NCBI GenBank assembly: GCA_003661865.1
Contig: QMWY01000043.1
Span: 1 to 7,954 of the forward strand
DNA from: Thermoprotei archaeon
Lineage (GTDB): Archaea > Thermoproteota > Thermoprotei_A > Sulfolobales > Ignisphaeraceae
Length of the DNA: 7,954 bases
Reading direction: 5' to 3'
The notes below the pieces were generated by a model. The model saw only the letters and a program-made list of their open reading frames with translations. It was not told where the DNA came from and did not search any database. Both the position numbers and the translations under genes were made by a program. Below are positions 1 through 5,399 of the stretch, in pieces. How positions within the stretch are numbered: position 1 is the stretch's first letter; each line of letters opens with the position of its first letter.

Positions 1-39
1 CCAACAGGTAGAACAGTGCGAAGAAGCTGGGCATGCGCC

Positions 40-63
40 ATTTCAATTCCATATGGATTCTAT
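40..63 (-). repeat. CRISPR repeat 1 of 3
   Basis: First copy of the 24-nt repeat, identical to those at 103-126 and 171-194. Flanking bases differ between copies (C, C, A on the left; G, T, C on the right), which fixes the unit at 24 nt. Confidence 0.93.
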
Positions 64-102
64 GACCCGAGCTGGAACCCGAACGAGCGCGCTGGGGTCT
101 TC

Positions 103-126
103 ATTTCAATTCCATATGGATTCTAT
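103..126 (-). repeat. CRISPR repeat 2 of 3
   Basis: Second copy of the 24-nt repeat, identical over its full length, between the 39-nt and 44-nt spacers. Confidence 0.93.
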
Positions 127-170
127 TGCATCGGGGACGTGTTTAGGGACAAGGTTGTTTACGTGGTGAA

Positions 171-194
171 ATTTCAATTCCATATGGATTCTAT
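171..194 (-). repeat. CRISPR repeat 3 of 3, next to the leader
   Basis: Third copy, identical over 24 nt. No further full copy follows on the right, so this is the terminal repeat. Given the orientation of the handle it is the leader-adjacent repeat, where new spacers would be inserted. Confidence 0.9.
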
Positions 195-290
195 CGGTTT
201 ATTCTTTTGCTGTTTTTACCCTCCATGGGGATTCGTGTTACGTGATATGCTCCTCAGGTGTATATATAAGTTTTTCCCGCTTCATGCGCC
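195..290 (-). promoter_or_regulatory. CRISPR leader core with BRE/TATA promoter
   Basis: This A/T-rich tract follows the last repeat. On the minus strand it carries GGGAAAAA followed by CTTATATATA (about 261-278), which fits a purine-rich archaeal BRE directly upstream of a TATA box. A start about 25 nt downstream would fall near 235-242, so the precursor would hold roughly 45 leader nucleotides before the repeat at 194. The same TATATATAAG could in principle fire rightwards, but that side lacks a BRE-like purine run. The promoter call is from sequence inspection only; the right end of the leader is not defined. Confidence 0.7.
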
Positions 291-347
291 AAGGACATGT
301 GCATAGCAGCAATTCTCTTACAGAGATAATCGCTCCCACGTAGCGTT

Positions 348-371
348 TGGGAACCCCGCATAGCGGAAGAG
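348..371 (+). repeat. Imperfect 24-bp direct repeat, copy A
   Basis: It matches 451-474 at 20 of 24 positions: TGGGAAC at the left and ATAGCGGAAGAG at the right are identical, with differences only in the five central bases. It lies on the leader side of the CRISPR array. This copy also sits inside a nested inverted repeat (350-375). Confidence 0.75.
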
Positions 372-450
372 TTCCATACACGATCAGCACCACGATCTAT
401 ACATAGAGAGAAAGCCTCTTAAGATACTTATAAGGCTCCCAGGGGTCTAC

Positions 451-474
451 TGGGAACACGAGATAGCGGAAGAG
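451..474 (+). repeat. Imperfect 24-bp direct repeat, copy B
   Basis: Second copy, 103 bp downstream of the first, with the same TGGGAAC and ATAGCGGAAGAG ends. Its left end forms part of the TCCCAG/CTGGGA hairpin at 437-455. A weaker echo, GATAGCGAAGGG, follows near 487-498. Confidence 0.75.
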
Positions 475-593
475 AAGAGAGATAGGGATAGCGAAGGGAT
501 AGAGATGTTTAAAAGGCTTGTGGACGCTTCTATCGCGGTTTAGGGTACCTTATTCTCTTCTATTCCTTAATTAACATCTGTTTATAGGAGAAG

Positions 594-711
594 TGGCGCC
601 GGGGGCGGGATTCGAACCCGCGCGGGGACCGTGCCCCCAGTGGGTCTCTCGGCTTTTTCAGCCGGAGGTTGGTCTCGAGCCCACCGCCTTGGTCCGCTCG
701 GCCACCCCGGC
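594..711 (-). tRNA. tRNA-Ser (anticodon CGA), intron-containing
   Basis: On the minus strand the gene opens with GCCGGGG at 711-705, which pairs with CCCCGGC at 604-598. The discriminator is G (597), as expected for serine, and CCA is encoded (596-594). The D-arm is GCC/GGC. The T-arm reads GCGGG-TTCGAAT-CCCGC, and the long variable arm (GGGG/CCCC) marks a class II tRNA. The anticodon stem GTGGG/CCCAC encloses the loop C-T-CGA-G-A once a 28-nt intron (646-673) between positions 37 and 38 is removed. The spliced RNA is 90 nt with CCA. It would read UCG codons. A palindromic TATA-like element lies 27-37 bp upstream. The same stretch read on the plus strand gives only a spurious ORF. Confidence 0.95.
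646..673 (-). other. tRNA-Ser intron (28 nt, bulge-helix-bulge)
   Basis: The exons are 711-674 and 645-594. In the precursor, CTCG of the anticodon loop pairs with CGAG near the intron 3' end to form a 4-bp helix. It is flanked by two 3-nt AGA bulges, with the anticodon stem GTGGG/CCCAC outside: the geometry recognised by archaeal tRNA splicing endonuclease, cutting AG^A in each bulge. The intron interior carries a small hairpin with a GAAAA loop. GAGACC occurs at both junctions, so sequence alone would allow a shifted boundary. The canonical 37/38 position and the BHB fix it as given. Confidence 0.88.
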
Positions 712-737
712 GCCTCGGGTTATTGGGTTGCTGCGGG

Positions 738-748
738 GCTAAATTAGC
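738..748. promoter_or_regulatory. Palindromic TATA-like element shared by tRNA-Ser and the NSUN6-like gene
   Basis: GCTAA-A-TTAGC is a perfect inverted repeat around one base. Leftwards it sits 27-37 bp from the tRNA 5' end (711), the right distance for a TATA box. Rightwards a start about 25 bp away would be near 768, ahead of the GTG at 791. This is one candidate promoter serving both directions; no second TATA-like sequence is visible in the 44-bp gap upstream of position 755. Confidence 0.55.
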
Positions 749-790
749 TTCTGGGTGCTGTGTATTTTGGACTGTGGTTTGCTGGGCTCT

Positions 791-1951
791 GTGTTTAGGT
801 ATGATGATGGTGTTGTATCTGAGCTTCTCGGGGTGTACGGCGGTGGGCTCTGCAGGTTTCTAGAGGCTGTTCATAGGCCTAGTAGGAGGCTCTACATCAG
901 GGTGAATACACTTAGGGTCGACCCCGGTGAGCTCCTCGATAGGCTGAGGTCTAGGGGGCTTGAGGTGTACCGGGACGAGCTCTTCGATGAGGCGCTCTAC
1001 TTCGTTGTTGAGGGGCCCTTCCGCATCGATGAGGAGGGCCCCGTGGTTGTTGCGGATAAGGAGGCGGCGGAATCCGTGATGATGGGTGCCAACCTATACG
1101 CCCCCGGGCTCCTGAGCTGCGACCCGTCGATAAGGCGGGGGAGCGAGGTCGTTATCAAGGCGCCGAGCGGCGTGGTTGTGGCCCGCGGCATCGCCAGGAT
1201 GAGCTGTTCAGAGGCTCGTAGGAGGGGGAGGGGGCTCTTTGTAGAGGTTCTCCAGAGCCTCTACAGGGCTCCTAAGCTAAGGGAGCTGCCCGAGTACCAG
1301 CAGGGCCTGTTCTACCCCCAGAGCCTCCCAGCTATAGCAACGACACGCGTACTGGACCCAGCACCAGGCGAGGTCGTGGTGGATATGTGTGCAGCGCCCG
1401 GGGGCAAGACAGGGCATGTAGTGGAGCTCAGCCGCGGGCTCGCAAAGGTGGTCGCTGTTGACCACTCGAGGAGGAAGGTGAGGAGGCTTCGGGAGGAGCT
1501 GGCGAGGCTAGGGCACCTGAGGTACGTAGAGGTTGTCGAGGGGGACTCGCGCTACATACACCTAGACATGCCGGGGCTCAGGGCCGATAAGATCCTAGTG
1601 GACCCTCCGTGCACAGCCCTAGGGGTGAGGCCCAAGGTCTACGACGAGAAGACCTGGAGGGACCTGGTCAACGCGGCTGCGTACCAGGAGCAGTTCGTAC
1701 GGGCAGCTGCGAAGATCCTTAGAATGGGAGGGGTGCTGGTCTACTCCACATGCACCGTTACACATGTAGAGAACGAGCTCCTCATAGAGGGGACCGCGCT
1801 GGGGGAGTGCCTAGAGCCCGTAGATACGGGGCTCCCCGGCGCCTGGTCCCGGGGCTCTACAGGAAGCTACAGGGGGATGTACACCAGGTTCCACCCCCAC
1901 ATACACGACACCCCGGGGTACTTCATAGCTAGGCTTGTCAAGAAGTGCTGA
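791..1951 (+). CDS. NSUN6-like tRNA (cytosine-C5) methyltransferase with PUA domain
   Basis: SAM-dependent RNA m5C methyltransferase of the Nol1/Nop2/Sun family. From GTG 791 it is 386 residues. An N-terminal segment (about 1-75, with LYIRVNT at 34-40) is followed by a PUA-like domain (about 84-160). The Rossmann methyltransferase domain carries DMCAAPGGKT (198-207), DPPC (271-274, the cysteine that aids product release) and STCT (319-322, nucleophilic Cys321), and ends FHPHIHDTPGYFIA. A PUA domain before the catalytic domain matches the NSUN6 branch, whose archaeal members are known to make m5C72 in the tRNA acceptor stem; the substrate here is inferred. In-frame starts also exist at GTG 755 and TTG 767. 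GTG 755 lies only 7 bp past the likely TATA box, so I prefer 791; a leaderless TTG 767 remains possible. There is no clear Shine-Dalgarno site. Its 3' end overlaps convergent nob1 by 14 bp. Confidence 0.88.
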   Translation: MFRYDDGVVSELLGVYGGGLCRFLEAVHRPSRRLYIRVNTLRVDPGELLDRLRSRGLEVYRDELFDEALYFVVEGPFRIDEEGPVVVADKEAAESVMMGANLYAPGLLSCDPSIRRGSEVVIKAPSGVVVARGIARMSCSEARRRGRGLFVEVLQSLYRAPKLRELPEYQQGLFYPQSLPAIATTRVLDPAPGEVVVDMCAAPGGKTGHVVELSRGLAKVVAVDHSRRKVRRLREELARLGHLRYVEVVEGDSRYIHLDMPGLRADKILVDPPCTALGVRPKVYDEKTWRDLVNAAAYQEQFVRAAAKILRMGGVLVYSTCTVTHVENELLIEGTALGECLEPVDTGLPGAWSRGSTGSYRGMYTRFHPHIHDTPGYFIARLVKKC

Positions 1952-2450
1952 ACCGGTAGCCGCATACGGGGCACACCTCCTCATCACCCCTGAGAACGGC
2001 GCCGCACCTAGGGCACCTAACAACCCTCTTAACAACCCTCCTTATCCCACGGGTCTTAACGGGCCTGAACTCGAGCCCCAGGCTCTTCAACACGTTCTGG
2101 ATCCCATAGTCATCCGTTAGAACAACAACCCTCCTGCCGCGCGCAAGCGCCATAGCCAGGGCGACGACCTCGAGATCAGCCCTGCTAAGCCTATGAACCT
2201 CCCCCACAGCCTTCGCAGCCTCCCTAGCCCTAGAGACCCACTCGCGCCCCGGGTCAACAACCCGGACCCTACCCAGCCTAAGCGCCGTCGAGAGCCTTCC
2301 GCGACTCGAAGGGTCGAGCACCTCCTCAACAACCCCAGGGGTCGTGACGAGCTCTACGCCGTACGCCGCGGACTCGATACCCACAAATATCGCCGAGGCG
2401 TCCAGCACGTAGACGACTCCGCTAGATCCAGACCTGCCTGAGCCTCGCAT
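1938..2450 (-). CDS. nob1: Nob1: rRNA maturation endonuclease (PIN domain plus zinc ribbon)
   Basis: Archaeal Nob1 cleaves the 3' end of pre-16S rRNA during late small-subunit assembly. The 170-residue protein has a PIN nuclease domain with the acidic metal-binding set: Asp17 in VYVLDASAIF, Glu42/Glu43 in VVEEVLD, Asp92 in LSRADLEVVALA, and Asp113/Asp114 in VLTDDYGIQNV. A C-terminal zinc ribbon carries Cys146/Cys149 (CPRCG) and Cys160/Cys163 (CPVCG). Length and order are typical for archaea. The ATG at 2450 lies inside the end of the NAD kinase gene (29-bp overlap), which suggests translational coupling in one operon. It adds an 11-residue Gly/Ser/Arg-rich N-terminus, but no alternative start leaves the first PIN strand intact. 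The stop shares 14 bp with the convergent methyltransferase gene. Confidence 0.93.
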   Translation of the reverse strand: MRGSGRSGSSGVVYVLDASAIFVGIESAAYGVELVTTPGVVEEVLDPSSRGRLSTALRLGRVRVVDPGREWVSRAREAAKAVGEVHRLSRADLEVVALAMALARGRRVVVLTDDYGIQNVLKSLGLEFRPVKTRGIRRVVKRVVRCPRCGAVLRGDEEVCPVCGYRFSTS

Positions 2451-3255
2451 AGGTGGGGGTCCGCGTAAACCTCACTATCCTAGCGGGTTTAGAAGCCTTA
2501 GACACCGCCACGATATCCCCGGGGCGCAGAACCTCCACCACCTGCCCATCGACTACGCAGGCAGCGGGCCCGCTATCGCTACCAACCCTAACCCTCACAA
2601 CGCTATCCGCCGAGAGCACAACGGGTCTCAGCGCGGGCTGCATAGGGGCTAGGGGCGTCACGAGTATCGCCTCCAGCCCGCTATCGACGATCGGGCCCCC
2701 AGCGGCTAGGGAGTAGGCGGTGGAGCCTACAGGGGTCGCGATCACAACCCCATCACCCTCGACCGAGTAGACGGGGTCATCATCCCTGTACACCACAAGC
2801 CTAACAACCTTTGTCTTGGTGGGGCCCCAGCTCGACACCACAACGTCGTTGAGCGCTGGGGGGAGCTCAAGACCCCTGCCCTCGATCCTGGCCGAGATCC
2901 TCATGTACTCCTCAACAACGAACCTCCCCTCGACAAGATCCCTCAGCCTAGCCTTCGCCTCGAAGGGCGGGACGTCGAGGAGGAACCCCCTCCTACCCAT
3001 CCTAACGGTCATCACGGGGGTGTCGCTATCCCCGAGCCTATGGAGGAGCCTCAGCAGCGTACCGTCCCCACCCACAACCACTATGTAATCCACATCATCC
3101 ACACCCACGACGAACGTCTTGCCCCACCTAACCTCGTCCGCAACCTCGCGGCTCACAACCATCTCAACACCGAGCTCCTCCCCAAACACCAGGAGCTCCC
3201 TAGCTATGGCCGCCGCGTGCACGCTACTCCTCTTGGGAACAACCCCTATCCTCAA
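2422..3255 (-). CDS. nadK: NAD kinase (ATP/polyphosphate type)
   Basis: Phosphorylates NAD to NADP in the cytoplasm. The 277-residue protein shows the family hallmarks: GGDGT at 62-66 with catalytic Asp64, an ND pair at 136-137 (LNDVVV, in place of the commoner NE), and the nucleotide-binding stretch GDGVVIATPVGSTAYS at 167-182 followed by LAAGGPIV. PLAP (201-204) sits where the family's conserved proline loop is expected. The start is TTG at 3255. An in-frame TGA lies a few codons upstream, so no longer form is possible, and LRIGVVPK aligns with usual N-termini. No properly spaced Shine-Dalgarno site is visible. A TATA-like TTTATG on the minus strand (about 3297-3302) lies about 44 bp upstream. 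It is the first gene of a pair with nob1. Confidence 0.92.
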   Translation of the reverse strand: MRIGVVPKRSSVHAAAIARELLVFGEELGVEMVVSREVADEVRWGKTFVVGVDDVDYIVVVGGDGTLLRLLHRLGDSDTPVMTVRMGRRGFLLDVPPFEAKARLRDLVEGRFVVEEYMRISARIEGRGLELPPALNDVVVSSWGPTKTKVVRLVVYRDDDPVYSVEGDGVVIATPVGSTAYSLAAGGPIVDSGLEAILVTPLAPMQPALRPVVLSADSVVRVRVGSDSGPAACVVDGQVVEVLRPGDIVAVSKASKPARIVRFTRTPTYARLRQVWI

Positions 3256-3293
3256 CTCCCGGGCACCGACCCCGGATCAGCTCAACGCCCAAG

Positions 3294-3304
3294 AACATAA
3301 ACCT
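3294..3304. promoter_or_regulatory. Shared TATA-like element between nadK and trm5b
   Basis: AACATAAACCT on the plus strand (GGTTTATGTT on the minus) is the only A/T-rich stretch in the 79-bp divergent gap. Rightwards it would place a start near 3324, about 10 nt before GTG 3335. Leftwards it would place one near 3273, about 18 nt before TTG 3255. Inferred from position and composition only. Confidence 0.45.
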
Positions 3305-3334
3305 CAGCCCGCCACACCATCCCGGGGCGCCGGG

Positions 3335-4381
3335 GTGGAGCGCTGTGGAGAGGGCGAGGATCCAGTACCGGCGGTGGCGGCGCCGCTGAGCCGTGCTAAG
3401 GAGGTGCTGAGGGTTCTGAGCCGCATGGGCCTCCGCGATGCGAGGCACAGGCCCGTGAAGAGAGGGGGGCTGCTCTACATACCCGTCACTGACCGTGAGC
3501 TGGCGGCGGAGGCGGGGTTTGAGACCGCCGTTGTATGCGCCGAGCGCAGCCTCCGCGGCGCTACGTTTAAGGGCCTGCTCGCTGAGAGGCGCGAGGTCCC
3601 GCCCGAGGTGCTCGCTAGGATCCCCGGCTCCTTCGATATAGTGGGGGACATAGCCCTGATAGAGCTCGAGCCCGATGTAGCGGAGAGGTACGGCAGCGCC
3701 GTTGCCAAGGCGATCATGGAGCTCCACCCACGGGTAAGGGCGGTGTACGCACGCGGGCCCACCGTGGGTGTTGAGAGGGTCAGGGTCCTGAGGCACATAG
3801 GGGGTGAGGAGAGGACCGTGACCGTTCATAGGGAGTACGGGATCTCGATATGCGTGGACATAGCCCACGCCTACTACAACCCCTCGCTAGCGGAGGAGCA
3901 CCGCCGCATCGCCGAGCTGGTGCGCAACGGCGATAGGGTCCTAGATATGTTCGCAGGTGTAGGGCCCTTCGCACTCCACATAGCTAAGCTCAGGAGCGCC
4001 ACGGTTATAGCAATCGACATCAACCCCTACGCCATCGCCTGCCTTAGGAGGAGCCTAGAGCTCAATAGGCTACGCGGAGACGTACACCCCCTCGAAGGCG
4101 ATTCAAGGCTCGCAGACTCGATGCTTAGGAGGGTGTTCAGCCACGTCATCATGAACCTCCCGCACTCATCCCTAGAGTTCCTCCCCGTAGCCCTAAGGCT
4201 CCTCGAGCCCGGAGGCGCGCTGCACATATACCTAGTAGCCGGTAGCGCCGAGGAGGCAAGGCGCCTCGTAGAGACCCGGGCGGGTGCCGCGGGCTGGGAG
4301 CTACGCGTAGTGGAGGTTAGAAGGGTGCTGCAGTACGCCCCTAGGAGATGGATATACAGGGTCTCTACCTGCACCGCCTAG
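3335..4381 (+). CDS. trm5b: Trm5b-type tRNA (guanine(37)-N1)-methyltransferase
   Basis: Transfers a methyl group from SAM to N1 of G37 beside the anticodon, which prevents +1 frameshifting. From GTG 3335 it is 348 residues, close to the roughly 336 of Methanocaldococcus Trm5b. Visible motifs in order: an N-terminal D1-like region (about 20-95), FDIVGDIALIE (100-110), HREYGI and YYNPSLAEEH (165-189), SAM motif I DMFAGVGPF (204-212), AIDINPYA (226-233), GDSR (255-258) and the catalytic-loop NLPH (274-277). The open frame runs back to 3119 inside nadK, but those codons are antisense to it and lack Trm5 features. GTG 3335 follows the shared TATA-like element at a sensible distance. GTG 3404 (AKEVLRV) is a later alternative. 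Trm5b is favoured over Trm5a by length; the exact subtype is inferred. Its end overlaps the convergent radical SAM gene by 17 bp. Confidence 0.87.
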   Translation: MERCGEGEDPVPAVAAPLSRAKEVLRVLSRMGLRDARHRPVKRGGLLYIPVTDRELAAEAGFETAVVCAERSLRGATFKGLLAERREVPPEVLARIPGSFDIVGDIALIELEPDVAERYGSAVAKAIMELHPRVRAVYARGPTVGVERVRVLRHIGGEERTVTVHREYGISICVDIAHAYYNPSLAEEHRRIAELVRNGDRVLDMFAGVGPFALHIAKLRSATVIAIDINPYAIACLRRSLELNRLRGDVHPLEGDSRLADSMLRRVFSHVIMNLPHSSLEFLPVALRLLEPGGALHIYLVAGSAEEARRLVETRAGAAGWELRVVEVRRVLQYAPRRWIYRVSTCTA

Positions 4382-5399
4382 CCACGTAGATCCCGTCCTT
4401 CGAGCTCTGTATACACGCCGTAACGACCCTCCTCCTAACATCGCCCCAGCCCATACCCACGAGCGTTATCACCCTCTCCCACCCACGGTCAACCGCGAGC
4501 ACCTCCCCCTTCAGCCACCCCGGAGCCACGATCTCGACAGCTACGCGGTCCCCGGTCCTGTACTTGATCGGGGCCCTCCTAGCCCTCCTGATCCCGAACA
4601 CCCAGTTCATCTCCCTGTAGCTCAGGGCCACGCCGAACTTCCTCTCCAGCCTCTTGAGGAACCTCCAGAACTCGCTCCACGGAACCTCGCGGACCCCAGG
4701 GGGCTTCCTACCGTACCTATGCCTCAGGTACTTCTGTATGCCGAACGGCGGGAACCTCTTCCCCGCCCCTATCCTCAGCCCCCACTCGATTATCCTCTCT
4801 ATATCCTCGTCGTTGATGCCGGGGAGCCACACGGGGGTTATGTGGAGGTCTATAGAGGTCTCCCTAGCTATGAACTCAGCCACCTCAGCAACCCTCCTAA
4901 CGTTGAACCAATTCACCCCCTGTAGGAACCTCGCCTTCTCGGGGTCGAGGGTATCTATACTGAGGTTTATCCTATCGAGCCCCGCCTCCTCAAGCCTCCT
5001 CACGAGCTCCTTTGTAAGCGTTGCGCCGTGGGTCTCCAAGGCTACGCGGGGGATGAACTCCTTGAGCCTGCGGACCAGGTGGTGTATGTCGGGGTAGGTC
5101 AGCGGGTCGCCCACCCCGTCTATCAGCGCCTCGGTAACATCTCCGCCCTTGAGCTCGTAGACCTTCTTGACCCACCTAACGAGGTGCTGGAGATCGACTA
5201 CGTACTCGCTCTGCCTAGTCCTAGAGAAGGGCCCGGCATCAACGCTGCAGAATATGCAGCTGAGCGGGCAGATAGTTGTGGGCCTCACCTGTAGGACATT
5301 GGTTCCGCGGTCGATAACCCCGAACGCCACGTGGCCCAGGAGGGGGAGGTCGTCGATGTATATGAAGTACCTCCCCCTAGCCCTCGCTAGGAGCCTCAT
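4365..5399 (-). CDS. Archaeal radical SAM protein with C-terminal barrel-like domain, function unknown
   Basis: A 344-residue radical SAM enzyme. The [4Fe-4S]-binding CxxxCxxC is CPLSCIFC (Cys44, Cys48, Cys51), and GVGDPL (95-100) stands where the SAM-binding GGEP motif normally lies. INLSIDTLD (144-152) and LHITPVWLPG (185-194) fit later strands of the TIM-like barrel. Residues about 278-340 (YRTGDRVAVEIVAPGW, then LVGMG) are predicted to be beta-rich and could be a TRAM-like RNA-binding barrel; that assignment is weak. It resembles the archaeal COG2100 group of uncharacterised radical SAM proteins, from memory. The ATG at 5399 lies inside the end of the DUF371 gene (23-bp overlap), so the two are probably co-translated. 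Neighbouring RNA-modification genes make an RNA substrate attractive but unproven. Confidence 0.8.
   Translation of the reverse strand: MRLLARARGRYFIYIDDLPLLGHVAFGVIDRGTNVLQVRPTTICPLSCIFCSVDAGPFSRTRQSEYVVDLQHLVRWVKKVYELKGGDVTEALIDGVGDPLTYPDIHHLVRRLKEFIPRVALETHGATLTKELVRRLEEAGLDRINLSIDTLDPEKARFLQGVNWFNVRRVAEVAEFIARETSIDLHITPVWLPGINDEDIERIIEWGLRIGAGKRFPPFGIQKYLRHRYGRKPPGVREVPWSEFWRFLKRLERKFGVALSYREMNWVFGIRRARRAPIKYRTGDRVAVEIVAPGWLKGEVLAVDRGWERVITLVGMGWGDVRRRVVTACIQSSKDGIYVARRCR

Larger units (their letters stand above)
1..194 (-). CRISPR. CRISPR array, leader-proximal end (3 repeats, 2 complete spacers)
   Basis: Three identical 24-nt repeats lie at 40-63, 103-126 and 171-194; each starts ATTTCAATTCC and ends GGATTCTAT on the plus strand. 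The spacers between them are 39 nt (64-102) and 44 nt (127-170). Positions 1-39 are a further 39 nt, so the window may begin exactly after another repeat. Read on the minus strand the repeat ends in ATTGAAAT, close to the AUUGAAAG 5' handle of crenarchaeal crRNAs cut by Cas6. This implies leftward transcription with the leader on the right (195 onwards). The repeat centre TCCATATGGA is a perfect palindrome but too short for a strong hairpin. No cas gene is in the window. The array continues beyond the left edge, so its size is unknown. The two complete spacers share no obvious similarity with each other or with the rest of the window by eye. Confidence 0.95.
291..593. other. Gene-free, repeat- and hairpin-rich region between CRISPR leader and tRNA
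   Basis: I found no plausible protein gene here. It holds an imperfect 24-bp direct repeat (348-371 and 451-474) and several inverted repeats: CGCT/AGCG at 331-334/342-345, GGAAC/GTTCC at 350-354/371-375 enclosing CCGC-ATA-GCGG, AGCCT/AGGCT at 413-417/433-437, and TCCCAG/CTGGGA at 437-442/450-455. A purine-rich plus-strand tract at 452-507 contains AGGGATAG twice (484-491, 495-502). A TATA-like TTTAAAA lies at about 508-514, and a pyrimidine-rich T-run at about 548-569 could terminate rightward transcripts. The region may be distal leader sequence, an uncharacterised structured RNA, or plain spacer. Confidence 0.5.

Noticed and set aside
214..237. A fourth genuine CRISPR repeat
   Set aside because: Only about 14 of 24 positions match, and the distance from repeat 3 (19 nt) is too short for a spacer; kept only as a leader-element observation.
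16..306. A 96-codon plus-strand ORF across the CRISPR array, with a repeated ISIPYGFY peptide
   Set aside because: The repeated peptide is simply translation of the CRISPR repeats; there is no start context or family similarity.
669..863. A plus-strand ORF overlapping the tRNA and the start of the NSUN6-like gene
   Set aside because: It is antisense to the tRNA and out of frame with a well-supported gene.
3119..3334. An N-terminal extension of trm5b into nadK
   Set aside because: The extra residues are Ser/Thr/Pro-rich antisense of nadK and lie upstream of the likely promoter; GTG 3335 gives the normal family length.
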